Made by a program: the position numbers and the translations under genes. Of a DNA stretch of 64,000 nucleotides, positions 25,659-38,994 are shown piece by piece. Where the stretch lies: assembly GCF_026210795.1 (NCBI RefSeq), contig NC_089440.1, positions 3,844,001-3,908,000 on the forward strand. The letters run 5' to 3'. The stretch is from Rhizophagus irregularis. Taxonomy: Eukaryota > Glomeromycota > Glomeromycetes > Glomerales > Glomeraceae. The notes under the pieces are model-generated. The model was not told the DNA's origin. It saw only the letters and a program-made list of their open reading frames with translations, and did no database searches. The first letter of the stretch is position 1, and each line of letters opens with the position of its first letter.

Positions 25659-25957
25659 TTTATTTAATTATAATTTTCTTTTTTTAGGTTTTACAGATTT
25701 ATTTATAAAAATCTCTTTTTTATATATTTCATGGAACATTTTATCAATTATTATTAATTATTAGACTTCTCTTTTGAAAACATTATAAATTATAAAATGA
25801 AGAACTATTTTGATATTATATTATAAATAAATTTTTTCTTGTATTACTCATTATTTTTAGATTTACAAAAAAAAACAATGTATAATTTTAAAGCCACGTA
25901 TAATAAATAATTACAATAATAAATTCAACTTTATAATGAACCCTTTTCATGATACAT
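25659..25957. other. Convergent 3' spacer between t-SNARE and histidyl-tRNA synthetase
   Basis: AT-rich, with several AATAAA-like words on both strands that could serve as polyadenylation signals. No gene. Confidence 0.4.
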
Positions 25958-28243
25958 TTATACTTTTCCTAATCTCAATTTTAATTCCGTTATCATATCA
26001 CTTCTTTTCACAGAAGAGCCTCCGCCTCCGCCTTGCTCTTTGGATCTCATATCTTTAATTCTAACTTGGCCAATATCTAATTCATCCTTTCCAATAATAA
26101 CAGCGAATGGAATTTGATATCGGTCACACGTCGAAAATTGAGGTTGCAATTTTGGTTTGGCCTTGTACATAAATTCAGCCTAAGATAAAAGAAATTAAAA
26201 AGTTTATTAAACGCCACTCCTGTTTCTCGGGGCCAAATTAATAGTGATTACTGAACAAACCTTAATACCGGCATTCCATAACTCTGCACATACTTTCATG
26301 CGATCTTCCATCAACCCATCACCCACCGCTATAACATAAACTTCCACTTCATTTGCTTTAACTTGTTCAGGTTTATATTTTTGCAGCAAAATAGAAAATA
26401 CTCGCTCCACGCCGATAGAAACTCCAACACATGGTATATCGCTGTTTGTTCTACCTACAAGCGTACCAACAAGTTTATCATAACGGCCTCCTGCTGCGAT
26501 TGATCCTACACCAATAGTTGTTTCGTCAAACTCATCCGAATCTTTTTTTAATTTTCTCGCAACTTTTGTACCATCTTCAAGCGCTATGCGATTAATGTAA
26601 TATTAATTAAACAATAGGAAAAAGTTCAATGATAAAAAAAAATTTAATTCTCACTCGGAGGACCAGAGTGCTCAGTGATAGCTTCATAAATAATTCCGGT
26701 ATAATAATCTAGGCCTCTTGCAAGACTAAGATCAAATGAAATCTTAGAGTAAATAAATAAATTAATAAAACATTTGAATTAATTAAAAAAAGATCCACTA
26801 TAAAAATTATGCCTAATAATACGATACCATATCTAAAACTTCGAAAACTTCTAAATATTTAAAAAGAAGAAACAAATCCTCTAATCCTCCTTTAGCATTT
26901 TTATTGGCACATAATTTCTGGTCTTGGTATAACTTTTCCAATAGATCTTTACCACCTATAAAACAAATTCATATTAATGCCCAAATTCGAACAAAACAAG
27001 TTAATAATTTTTTTTTACCTTTTAATTTAACATATTCCCCTATACGATCAGCAACAATAGGATCTAAACCTTTTTCATTTGTCATTTCATCTCTGACATC
27101 TTTCCAAGGTGACTAATAATGTACGAGTTATGTTTATTTTACAAGTGTTAAAAGCATATCGTGTGAAATTTTTTTGCAGAAGTATCAAACAAATAACATT
27201 TACCTTGTCTAATTTGTCTACAGCCGAAGATATAGGCCTGATTTTTTCCTCTGGAACACCGCAAATCTCAAAGATTCCGTCCAAAATTTTGCGGTGATTA
27301 ACCTAAAAAAAAAATAATGCTTGCAGAATAAGTGTATTTTTTTGAATAAATGGAAATAATTGTATAATTTACCTTTATAGTAAATTTTCCAATATCAAGT
27401 TCTGTCAAACATTCAATCATAATTTTGATAACCTCGGAATCAGGTATCATAGGGTCAAAATTTCCAGCAATATCAAAATCCTTAATTATGAATGCATTTA
27501 GTTGAGAAATTTCAGAAACTTAAATAACTAAAAATGATACCTACGCATTGATAAAATTCTCGCATCCGCCCTTTAGTCATGGCTGGTTGATCCCTTCGGT
27601 AAACTTTTGCAATCTGATATCGCTTGATACTTTGTGTTCCATTCATAGCCAAAAATCTTGCAAATGGCACCTATAAATAACGTCTGATATACGTTAATAA
27701 ATATTCAACAATGAGTACTGAAAATTTTCGAACTTACCGTTAAATCATACCGCAATGAACATAACTCGCCGCCTTGATCTTCAAGATTATAAATCAATTT
27801 GCTCTCTTCGCCATATTTTCCAGTAAGAATTTCTCTCAGTTCAAATACTGGAGTATCTATAGTAACGGCACCGTGTCTCTTAAAGACAGATATGATGGTC
27901 GAAAAGACTTTTTCACGTATAGCCATTTCAATTTCATTGTAGTCCCGTGTTCCCTGTTAATATACAAAAGAAGAACAAATAATTTTAATTAGAAATTTAT
28001 TTTTTAACACGAAAAACCCTATGATTATTCCGAAAGATTTTCCGATGTTCACATTACCTTTGGTACTTTTAGTAAGATTTTATTTTTATTCTTGTTGTCT
28101 TCTCCAGTAATACCATTCAACTGTTTTTTAAGTTCTACTATAGCAGCAACTTCTGCATCCACCAAACTCTGATCAGCTTTTTGTGCTTTCAAAGCTCGAA
28201 CTTGTTCACCCTTTTCTTTAATTTTTTGTTTAAGTAATTCCAT
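25958..28243 (-). CDS. Histidyl-tRNA synthetase
   Basis: Class II synthetase charging tRNA-His. Fungi usually make the cytosolic and mitochondrial forms from one gene. Ten exons (28243-28058, 27953-27738, 27670-27545, 27480-27373, 27302-27204, 27112-27019, 26955-26828, 26742-26655, 26583-26261 and 26179-25958) join to 529 residues. An N-terminal WHEP-like helical segment (residues 1-60, Lys/Glu/Ala-rich, animal-type) precedes the catalytic core: [10 protein letters not shown], motif 2 region LRYDLTVPFARF and [15 protein letters not shown], the histidine-specific [10 protein letters not shown], and AAGGRYDKL. The anticodon-binding domain ends in a short Gly run and KLRLGKV. No mitochondrial presequence is seen before the first Met. 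A leaky upstream start is possible but not visible. Confidence 0.94.
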
Positions 28244-28703
28244 TCTAGCTTTTTACAATTGAGCTTAAGAATTAAAAAAAAAAAATAAAGCGGTTGTATT
28301 TCTGAAGGCTTAGCTCCGACTTTTTATTATCAATGCTGACTCATTTCCCGTTCGTACTGCGGATCGAATGATTTAATGGTACCCACATTTAAATGACATT
28401 AATAATTTTAGAATAATTTTTATTCTTATACAATATAAATTAAAAAGCAAAATATGTGTAATACAAAGGGTTTCACTGAAACTACTTTACATAAATAAAT
28501 AAAAAATTATATATAAGAAAAGAAATGGAAATAATGAAAATTTAATACAAGGTGATGAACGAAATTAACATGTATTATACAGTCGTAACACTGTAAGCAG
28601 AAGGTTTTTTTTTTGAAAATCTAATTAATAATATATTAATTTTATAAACCCCAATTCCTTTTAATTTTGACCGAATTATAAATATTACATTAGTAAAATA
28701 AAA
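28244..28703. other. Spacer between histidyl-tRNA synthetase promoter and flippase 3' end
   Basis: Tandem minus-strand genes. The region near 28290-28390 is less AT-rich and is likely the synthetase promoter and leader. No gene. Confidence 0.4.
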
Positions 28704-31700
28704 TTAACCCTTTGGTTTTGCCAAAGTGGTATCGTATACTCTGATAAGTTGCGCTTCTTGCCCAGATTCGTTTTGAGAAAAGGCAAACCCACGACTTTTT
28801 CGTAATCTTTGTACAGCACGCACTTTTCGTATTGCCTTTTGGAATTGCTCCATGCGAGGTCGGTAATCGGGAATATTGAATTTTTGGATTTCTTGCACAG
28901 TATGATAAGAACGTGAAATGTACATACGTTTTGCGCTAAAATAGAGATTTGATTAATAAAAATCTTTGATGTTCAAATTATATTTTTAAAGTAAAATTAA
29001 TAACTTACTATTTCCAGGCAAAATCTCTCAAAAGACACATAGTTGGTATTAGAATAATAGTAGCATAAAATATTGGACTTGTGAAAATTACTCCAACAAT
29101 GCCTTCATATTCTTCTGAAAATCTTAGTTTTGGAGCAATTGAACCATATAATACAATGAAAACCAGCCAGAAAATAAATGACCCTGGAATCGCAATATAG
29201 GTATATTTTGTCCATAAACTGTATGAAATAACAATTATTAATATAGTTATATCAAGGAATAAAAAATAAATGTAAATATATTAAACATACTCTGTTATTA
29301 AAGCAGCTTTCCCTAAAACTGTTGCTAAAACTGCTGTATAAATTGTTGTACCCCACACCCAGTGGCCTGCTAACTGTCCACTTGACAACACAAGGTCTTG
29401 ATTGAAAATAACTACTGGTACATAATATAAAATCTAAAAATAATAAATTTTTATTAACACACATTGAATAATATGCAATTTTAGTTCAAAATTATTACTT
29501 ACCAAGGAATGATAAAAAGCATTTATCGTCCAGCCCCAAAAAGTTTTGACATTAAACTATATTTAAAAGTTATGTCCATACATTTTTATAATTAATAAGA
29601 GGTTATTAAATTACATACGAGATTAATTTATACTCACAAATTCACTCTTTTGGCCCAACATGTACATTTGTGGATAGCGATCTAACATTCTCGCACTAAC
29701 AAACTGATCAAAAACTCCTATTACGATTGGTGGTAATACAGTAAAAAGGACATTATAATACGTAATCGTCCAAGATTCATAAATAACTTGACCGGAGAAA
29801 CCGTTTTGGAATGTGTACCAAAATTGAGTCATATAGAGTGTTATGTTCTTATAAAAAGAGTATAAAATAAGTTTACTCAATCTTTGGTAACTCCATGCTC
29901 CGTGTACCAATAGAAGTTTTTTCAGATATTTGAACTGGCTAATAGCAACATCAGCGCTACGAGCTGCCTGCATTCCCTCAAGACCACTAATACCAACACC
30001 AACATGAGCTGCTTGAATCATGGAAACATCATTTGCGCCATCACCAATAGCTAGGAGAATGGCTTTTAAGTGACGTTTTACGAGTTTTACGACAAGAGCC
30101 TTTTGAAGAGGTGAAACGCGACAACAAACCACAGCTTTACACAAAGTCGCGAGCTCAAGAAAAGTTTTCTCAAGATCTTTTTCAAGCGCAAATTCAAGTG
30201 TACGACCATCAATAACAAGAGCAAGTGGCTAAAATATAAAATAGATCGAGATAAATACATAATTTCACTCAGATTTTATTCCTTTACAATAATTATTTGT
30301 TACCTCTGCTTCGGGATTGATGCGACCCTTCATTGCTTGAATTTTTTTCTCCAGAGATTCTTTTGTTTCCCAATGACTCTCCTCGTTAATAACAATCAAA
30401 GTCATTTCTTCTTGAATTAATTTACAACTAAGGCCAATGTTTATTGCAGTTTCCTGTCTGTCACCAGTAAGAACCCAAATTTTGATGCCAGCTTGTTGAA
30501 GGGTATGAATAGTTTCTGGTACACCATCTTGTAATTTGTCTTCAATAGCTGTTGCACCCAAAAGGAAAAGATTTTTTTCAATCATTTCAGCAGCTTTATC
30601 GAGTTCTTCCTGACGATTCGTTAAAGTTGTAGAAGCTTTTTCATAAACACCAGCCCAAATTCTGTATTCTTCCTCTGATATCTCACGCATGGATATACAA
30701 AGAGTTCTAAGACCTTCGGTGGCATATTCTTCAAGATGTTGTAAAGTCTGTTCAGTAAAAGGATTATTCTCACTTAAACGTTCTAAAATTACCGTATCGG
30801 CTCCTTTACAATATAACTTTATCTTTCCGTCAGGACTGCGGACAACTGTTGACATACGCTTACGTGTACTGTTGAATTCACAAATATTTAAAACTTCAAA
30901 TTCCTGTTCTTGTCCATTAACAACTATTGTAACTGACTTTGGACGACGCGTCTAAAAAGAGAAATAGATTTTAAAAAAAGGACTCACTATAAACTATAAA
31001 ATATAAGTAGAAATATTGAAATACCGTAAATTTAAAATCAAGCGTCGAAGCGCCTTTTACAAGAGCACCTTCGTCAGGTGAAGAAGCCTGATATATGATA
31101 TCTTAAAAGAAACGATGATTTTTAAGTCAATACAATAATATCATAACGAATCAATGTATAGATAATGAATTTAAACTTACCATTAATATTTTTCTCGTTT
31201 CCTTCAGGTATTACAGTGTGACATACTGCTAAAAGAGTCAAGAATTCATTGATGACATTAGCGGTTGAATGATTTCTCAAATTCGATTTTAGTTTCTTAA
31301 AGTCGTGTAAGCCAACTTCTACACCATCGATTACTCGAGCACGCTTTGACTCTTCTACTGCATCTGCATATGCTATCCCGGCAATAGAACATTGCCTAAA
31401 CTCCATTTCGTTACATGTGAGTGTACCAGTTTTATCAGAAAATATATATTCAATCTACAAATAAGATAGATATAGATTTAACAGAATATATATATATCAA
31501 TGCTATGAATTATGAATTTAACAACATACTTGTCCTAATTCCTCAACTAAACTACTAGTTCTGCATAAAGCTGGAGTATCGGTCTTTTCATAATACATAT
31601 CCAGGTCCGAATTAATCAATGAAGCTTGTTGAAATTTCACAACTTCCATTGTAACAATCAAGCTACAAATCAAACATAAATTTACTTACTTCACTAATAA

Positions 31701-34021
31701 TAACGTAAAAAATGTCATGAAAATGCGTACCTTATAGGAATTAAATTATTAAACAAGATTAGAAAAGTCAATATATTGAATCCAAATTGACTAAAAAGAT
31801 TATCGTTCGCTCCGAAAAGATTAAGATATGGCATTTCATTGCCGAATTTCAACTAAACATTAAAAAAAAAATTATTTTAAGATTCGAAGAAATAAATATA
31901 TATTGCAAATACTTACAGCTCTGATAAAAAATCCGATAGAACACGCCAAACTCATTGTCAACAAAATACAGAATAAGAAAATAATCTGAATATTGACCAT
32001 TTTTTCAACGCTAGTTCTCTTTATGGGTGTTGCACTGATTTTTAAAGTTACTTTTAATAAAATATTCTTAAAAAAATATATATATATATATATTTCAATT
32101 TTCGTACCTGGCATTTCTCATCAATTTAGTTTCATGGCCGGTAAAGATTACAATACCATAAATCCATGGCGTATTCCTTAATTGTGCACCCTAACATCAA
32201 AAGAAAAGATAAGAAAAGAAAGTTTAAAACATGAAAAATATGGATTAATTATTCCAAATTAGACTAACCCTGAGTAACAATTGAGTAGGATCCAAAGGAA
32301 CTTGTTTTTGGCCATTTATCCCATTCATTACTAGTAAACCATCATATGTATATAAACTATTATTCGGCTTTTCGGATTTAACATAACCTATTTATTGAAA
32401 TTTGAAATCATTGACTCAATTTCCATTTAAACTAACTTCAATGGATCAAAATTTATAGTTTATAGATTGGTTACCTCCTAAACGGCTTATTTCTGAAGGC
32501 GAAATTAAATTGGACGTTTCACTAGATGCTTGTTTAATTTTCAAATTGGTTTCACTAAAAAATTATAAAATGAAGAGTATGTTGTTACTTAATCATTACT
32601 ATAAGCGCTGTCACCAACAAATTTATATTTTTTAAAAAAATGGCAACAGAGTCGCTGGGCAATTTTGCATGTCTTGACAACATGGATTATGTTAGCACCT
32701 TGAATAATAAATATATAGTAGGTCAAACTAACCCGTCCAAATTACTTGTTTCAATATAGCATAATCCTTCAGGTTCAGAACTACTGAGCAAAACCAAATC
32801 AGCTGGAAAGAAATCTCCACTCTCTACGCGAACAATATCTCCAACTTTTATTTCATTCCACTCTTTTGCAACAAATGAGCTTCCTTGTAAAGTTTTACAG
32901 GAACGTTGATTGACTTCTGCGTCAGAACGATGCCGTTTCTTAACAATTGTAATTGAATTAAAATTGACAAAAAAAATTTTTAATAGTTGAATAATAAAAA
33001 TGCGGTGACATAATTGATCATAAAATATTTCTCTTAACTTACGAAGTCTTCCATAATTTCCTTAAGTGCAGTAGCTGTCAAAACGACAACTAAAGTACCA
33101 AGCGTCGTATATGGGTTTGTTGGAGATACATCTTTAATTTGCTATATACAAAACGTGTAAACAAGTTTTAGAACGCGTACATATATAGTTTAAATAGTAT
33201 AAAATTTCATTTTCCTTAATACATATGTTTATAGATAATCTTTGAACCTCCAATTAATTAATAATCTCTATAACTACACCAAAGGATTAAAAATTGAATT
33301 ACCTGTATGCAAGCTAAAATTCATAAATATGAGTTAAATAAACGCAAGAATAAAAAAAACGAAAATTGAACAGAATTGAATTGAATTGAATTGATCATGC
33401 ACCTGTAAATAAAAAAAACAAATTGGCATATTTCGAAAATTGTTCATACAAAAATTTTGGTAAAAAAGTCAACCAATTGTATTTTGCTGTAGAAATTCTA
33501 TTATGCAAGAATTTTTGTTGTAAGTTGCGTGGAGAATCATTAACGTATATTGTACGTCCATCATCATTGTTATTTGAGCCTCCTCCTCCTTCAGTTTCAG
33601 GCTTTATAGTATTACTTATAGAAGTCCGCATTTCACCTGGGCCCATTGATGGTGAAGGTGATGTATTGAGAGCAGCATTTGACGTTAAAGGTAGATTAGC
33701 CTCAGACATATTGGAATTTTGACGCATAAGCCCAGTAGAGTCTGAATAAAATGCTTCCTGGTCTTCGTCTTCGTCTTCTATAAAATCGTTGTAATAAGGG
33801 TTTAATTGAGAATACGTCAAAGACCGTCGATTTTGGTTCCCTGGTTGGATATAAGTTGGTCTAAAAGATGGTGGTGTGACAGCTGCCTGCAGACTCTGCA
33901 GCGGGACAGGCTGATTAATAGAGTTTTGTTGAATTTCGACGGTTTGTTGGTCGTCGAAAGGGTCGATGAGATTTGGAGGTGAAGGTCGCGGAGGTGAGTT
34001 ATTATATGAAAAACCTGACAT
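28704..34021 (-). CDS. P4-type phospholipid flippase, Drs2 class
   Basis: Moves aminophospholipids to the cytosolic leaflet of Golgi, endosomal or plasma membranes, usually with a Cdc50 partner. Eighteen exons were joined in frame to 1272 residues: 34021-33403, 33313-33303, 33141-33043, 32938-32733, 32554-32475, 32387-32269, 32190-32108, 32034-31917, 31852-31731, 31662-31530, 31454-31181, 31101-31025, 30951-30304, 30228-29638, 29556-29503, 29433-29291, 29218-29009 and 28935-28704. Landmarks are [10 protein letters not shown] and [16 protein letters not shown] at the start, the P4-specific DGET (in NLDGETNLK) in place of the TGES of ion pumps, phosphorylation motif DKTGTLT in exon 11, [39 protein letters not shown], and ten predicted membrane spans. 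Exon 2 is only 11 nt and supplies CIQ. The N-terminal 150 residues are acidic and Pro/Ser/Asn-rich. Confidence 0.95.
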
Positions 34022-35230
34022 TCTGCGATAATAAACAGAAAGAAAAAGCAAACATGGATATCCGGTATCCTTGTTGTGCAAAATTCGATTATGTCACCTG
34101 TTATATTAACCTAACTTGTTGTATTAGCTCCCGCCAAATTTTTAGACCTTTTGGGCGGCCGATTAGGAGTTGTCACAATAATATATAGTAAATATTGAAG
34201 CCTCAAGGCTTTGTTTTCTTAACCCGCAATTGAATCCACCAAACCAGTAATGATCAGACTATTTTGCCAATCGTTCCGAAATCTGGGTTTAAAAAAACGC
34301 ATATGATCAGATTTTCCTTTTCTAATTATTTACTTGTAAAAAGTGAAAGTGTAAAACTATACCAATAGATAATAATACTTATTAAAAAAAAAATAGATTC
34401 ATGAAACCAATATTGTAAATATTATCAATACAAGATTTCCATTTTTATCTACTGTGGACATCACATTTGTTTCATTTTCCTGCTGCGTACAATTCGATTT
34501 TTTCCTTATCAAATAATTTTTAAAAATTAAATTTCAAACACATAACACACTGGCAATACAAATATTACAAAATAACTGAAACTTAAATATTGATATATTA
34601 TATCTAAAAATACTAATTCGTATATATTGTATTAAATGTTACATTACATTGAATACATTCTTAACGTACATATAATTTATCTTCTAGATTATTGTTCAAT
34701 AGTAGAATTATGATACTTTTTATGGTTCTTATAAAATTTTAAAGACTTGTTAATATTTTGTTAATATTACTATTGATAACCGATAATCTAAATAATACTT
34801 AAAAACGCGCAAATTTAATAAATGTATAAAAAATGCTGTTCGAATTTGCATCAGCACGTTGAATCTTTATTAATTGTGCTTTAAAAAAAAAAATCGGGAA
34901 TAGGCGAAAAAAATTGTAAAGAATAAAAACCACCGGAGAGAGCGGAAAATGTTAAAATTAAATATTCACGTGATCATTTAAAGTTAAGTCACGAGATAAA
35001 TCATTACTAATTGTAAAATTTCCGATTGTAGCCGGCCGGAAACTTCAATAAGAGGCTGACATACCTGTCAGCTGGTTTTTTTCCTGGTATAAAGGAACTC
35101 AAACATCACCTGTAGTGACTAAACAGTCTTCGCTTTTCACTTTCCCACAATAAATCTATTTCTTCTTTCATACTTTTCCTTTATTCTTACAAAAAACTAC
35201 TCCCACTTTAAACCCAATATACATCACAAA
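34022..35230. promoter_or_regulatory. Divergent intergenic region, flippase and ALY
   Basis: 1.2 kb, with no gene seen. The right end holds a TATA-like TATAAAG at 35088-35094, about 140 bases before the ALY start, followed by a C/T-rich leader. The middle is AT-rich. Confidence 0.4.
35088..35094 (+). promoter_or_regulatory. TATA-like box of the ALY gene
   Basis: TATAAAG within ctggtataaaggaact lies upstream of a pyrimidine-rich leader. Position and sequence fit a core promoter. No experimental support. Confidence 0.35.
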
Positions 35231-36612
35231 ATGGATAGAATTGACATGAGTTTGGACGACATCATCAAGGACAATAAAAAGAAGTCAAAACAGGCAACAA
35301 AGGGAAATAATGCAAATGGCAACAGCACCAAAACGAGTAACGGAAATAATTTAAACAACAATAATAAGAGTAAAACGGGACCAATTCGTGCTAGATCAGC
35401 GGGTAAAAAGTTGACTCGACAGAAGGCCAGCCCATATCCGGTAAGAATCCAAACAGCTTCATAGGGAAACGCTGGGAAATACAAGTTGATCTCAATGGTC
35501 GACAAATGGCCAAAACCAAAAGAAAGTGCTGTTCTTTCAGAAGAATATGGCGAAACTTTTTGTTATGGTCTTTTGATACTTCCCGGCGGGTTTTTGACTT
35601 TTTGGAAAACACAACATACCGATTACGAGACTGATCAATTCCGTTACGGCTGTTTTGATATCTTGCCATCAAACATATTTAGAGACCTAAATCTCTAAAG
35701 ACAGGAAATCCGAACGGTGTTTGGCGTCACGACCTTTTCTCATCTCTTAATCCTGGTGGACAAACTAAACGACCTGCTCAAACAAATAATGGTCTTTCTA
35801 TCCAACATCGTTTGGGTACTGGAAAAACTTCTCCTGGTAATGGAGTTGCGAATCGATTGTCTATCAAAGGTGTTGCCGGTGGCAAGCAAACAGAATTTTC
35901 TATCAAGGGAGAAGGTGGTCCAGCTACTATTTACATTAACAACTTAGCTCCTGGTACAAGTGCTAATGATGTCAAAGTAAGTAATTATTTGAGGAATTAG
36001 AAAAAAAAATCTTTTTTAATATCAGGGAAGTTAATAACGAATTATGGTTCTTTTATCATTTGTAGACCGCCTTTTTGGAATTTGGCGATATTTCAACAGT
36101 AAATATCAAAGATGATAAAATTACTCGCGGCGCTATTAGTGCAGAATTGACTTTTTCAAGCAAGCCTTCTGCTATTGCTGCCATAAACAAATATAATACA
36201 GCTCTTGTCGATGGTATAATGCCGTTTATATATTAGAATTCATATTTATCTCTTTCTATGAAACGAGAGCTAATGAAGAGATATCTTTTTGTGATTATAT
36301 CTTATTTGTAATAATTTATTTTTATTAGGTCGAGTCTTAAAAGTTCAATTGAAACAAGCCGGAACCAACAATAATCTTGGTGCTGCTTCATACCGGCTTA
36401 GAAATAAGCCCAATAAGACACAATTCAGTACGCAGTAAGTAATTATAATTATTTAAATAAATTATTGAACATTTTATTTATTAATTTATTTATTTATGTT
36501 TTCCTTGTACAATAGAAATGGGAAACTCTATTCTGATCATTTGACTGGAAATTCAGGTCAAAAAAATCGAGGAAAGGGAAAACAACCGTCATTTAGCGGT
36601 GTTTCTTTCTAA
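35231..36612 (+). CDS. ALY/REF/Yra1 (THO complex subunit 4) mRNA export adaptor
   Basis: RNA-binding adaptor loading the Mex67/NXF1 exporter onto spliced mRNA in the nucleus. Exons 35231-35440, 35701-35976, 36066-36213, 36329-36434 and 36516-36612 give 278 residues. The N-terminal UAP56-binding type motif is MSLDDIIKDN, followed by an Asn/Lys-rich basic arm. The RRM starts at ATIYINNLAPGTSANDVKTAFLEFGDI (RNP2 IYINNL) and runs to VDGRVLKVQL. The C-terminal tail is Gly/Lys/Asn-rich and ends SGVSF. Intron 1 (35441-35700, 260 nt) is longer than its neighbours and its acceptor ctctaaag lacks a T tract. The frame allows only this join, and retention would stop translation after two dozen codons. 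Confidence 0.9.
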
Positions 36613-37027
36613 TCACGTTTTATACTCGATTTATATTCATATACCCTGACACCTGAAAATCGACGGTTTTCTTCAATGTGGGAAAGTGTAAGAAAATCTT
36701 TATGCCGGATTATATATGGATAAATAGAAATTTTCTCCATAATATTCGCTAGTTTGTTGGATGGTATTAGCGGTCTCACTTTTTTACTTTTTCTTTCTAT
36801 TTACATCCCCTTTTTTTTGCGATATTTTTATGTAATTATTTTATATCAATATTAGCAGGTATATTTAGAATAAAGCCAAGTCGCAATGATATAACATTAT
36901 TCCTTCATTTTATACAAAGAGAAATAACTTACTATTCAAATACCAACTTTGATTGCAATTTTTGAACGGCATTTATTAATTCTTTTAAATTTTGATAATA
37001 ATTGATATGATATTTCAACATTATATT
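36613..37027. other. Convergent 3' spacer, ALY and JmjC protein
   Basis: No gene. It contains AT-rich 3' untranslated sequence for both genes. Confidence 0.4.
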
Positions 37028-38670
37028 TTAAAACCAAAAACTCACACTAAAACTTATGGTTAGTGACCGTACATAATGCCACCAGCCTGGCTTTTTATTT
37101 AATAATTTATTATGATGTAGTTAAAAATTGTAGATTGAAAGAATCAAAAAAGAATTAATATACTTCTGAAAATCATATAATAAAATTCAAATATTTATAA
37201 AAGAAACAATAGTTTAACTCACGGGAATATATAACATATCTCCTGGTTCCAAAACACAATCCAGATAGTTAGCAGAAGCAAAAAGTGGGAAACGTTCTAA
37301 ATCTGGTGTTTCAATCTCAACCTTTATTGAAGTATAAAATAAATAAAAAAATTATTTTAATGATGAAAGAGTATTTAAAGATAAAAAACCTGACTAGTAT
37401 TTCCCAAAAAACCATCTTGTTCAAAAGGATAAACTTTCGAAGTTTCGGAAGGAGCATATAGTCTAATATACTTATTTCCGACTATTTGAGCTAAAAGGTT
37501 ATGATAAGGATCAGTATGCATAGGAGAAATAGTTCCTTGAGGACCAAACCATGCATTTATAATAACATCTGAGGGTGGAGTATATTGCACATGATTGCAG
37601 GATATAAAATATGGTTTAGTATCAACAAAACAATAATCAGGAATTATTATATCTTCCTTAAGACGTGGAATTTGTGCAAACAAGTCGTGTTGAGCTAAAT
37701 AGGCAATGTCCCCATCATTAGTTGGATTTTTAATCCATTTTTCTACAAATTCTTCAAAATTCATTAATTTCTGTGTCCATGAATTATCAGTATATTTTGC
37801 TCCAATTTCAACTGGAACTATTCTCTCCTTTCCAGTAACACTCAAAAGATAATCGAAATCCGCCCAAGGATTTGTCGAAAGTGCTGGCCAATGTGAAAGA
37901 CAAGAAGTAAGTATAATAGGTTTAGGACTCAGCGTATTAACATGCGAAGTGAATGTAGCCAAACTAGGAGATGAAAGTTTTGGTATAGGAAATTTTATAG
38001 TTGGTAGATTTGTATTCTCTAATTTTATACGTTTTTCAAAATCGTTCTCTCTTTCATTATCATCAATTCGACGTTTTGTTAAAGATTCGGTTATGTTATT
38101 AGATTCTCTATTATTTTCTTCAATATTTTTTATAGTATTTTCCACTTCCTTAATTAGATGGAAAATCATTTCCTTCCTGCCATTTCCAGGAGCTCCTGTC
38201 ATAACCAAAGCCATATCTAAGGTTTTAACTATATTTTTCCATGATTCTTTTTCCTTTTCAGTTCTCAACGCTATAAAAATTTCACACAAACTTTTTACAA
38301 TACTTGCATCAGTATATAAACGTCTCCAGCATAGAGGAACATCTTTGTATGGATAAGCATGCAATTTTTCGGTAGCAAAGTCGATAAGAGAGGATATTTT
38401 TAATAACACTGACGAAATTTCATCAGAATTTACGTGATATACTGTGTTTAAACACCCATGAAGTAAATATAGAGATGCTTTATCACAAATAGAAAGTTCT
38501 GAAATAATTTAATTTAATTTAATTTAATCATTGAAATTCTTTTAAAATTCTAAAAAAACATTTAATTTTTAAATCAAATATTATTGTTAAAATTTTGAAA
38601 GTTCTTTACCATCCTCAAAGTTCGTATCCTTTAATTTTTCGATAATTGTTTCGCAAGTTTTTAAGGACAT
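37028..38670 (-). CDS. JmjC-domain 2-oxoglutarate oxygenase, JMJD5/KDM8-like
   Basis: Fe(II)/2-oxoglutarate dioxygenase. Animal JMJD5 is reported as an arginyl hydroxylase or histone-directed enzyme, so the fungal substrate is unknown. Exons 38670-38610, 38498-37390, 37321-37223 and 37090-37028 give 443 residues. An N-terminal helical region (with YPYKDVPLCWRRLYTDAS, typical of JMJD5) is followed by a Lys/Glu/Asn-rich linker and the JmjC barrel: WPALSTNPWADFDYLL, VPVEIG, DYCFV, NAWFGPQGTISPMHTDPYHNLLAQIVGNKYIRLY. The iron ligands are His and Asp in HTD and a distal His in WWHYVRSL in the last exon. The Lys in NKYIRLY fits 2-oxoglutarate binding. The protein ends SFSVSFWF as in the family. Head-to-head with the polynucleotide kinase gene. 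Confidence 0.9.
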
Positions 38671-38994
38671 ATGGTTTATATTACATAATAAAAACAGCAA
38701 TTCATTTTGATTGAAATTTTTAAATTTGATCCTTTGTAGATCGGAAAATTCGGAAATTCGGTAATCATTCGACTCTCAGCATTCGATTTTAGCAGCATTC
38801 GAACATCAAAAAATCATATTATTTATGCAGCTGAGACATTCTCACAATACTCTCACAATCATACGACTTGCTAAAGCTAACACGGGTGTGACACTGTGAT
38901 TATCACCCAGAAAAGTATATATAGCGTCAATTCTTTAAAGCGCGCTATAGCCGTAACATAAAAATATATATATAAAAAAAAAAGCTAACATTAA
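38671..38994. promoter_or_regulatory. Divergent promoter region, JmjC protein and polynucleotide kinase
   Basis: 324 bases between two start codons. Contains attcgaatgctg-like words repeated three times near 38765-38800. No defined promoter element. Confidence 0.35.

Noticed and set aside
26655-28058. Possible further U12-type introns (GTATCCTT/ATATCCTT) in the other genes
   Set aside because: All other introns whose borders I placed use GT-AG ends with ordinary donors. Only the aladin intron matches the U12 pattern.
35486-35698. 70-codon plus-strand open frame inside ALY intron 1
   Set aside because: Lies entirely in the intron, and the ALY frame requires its removal.
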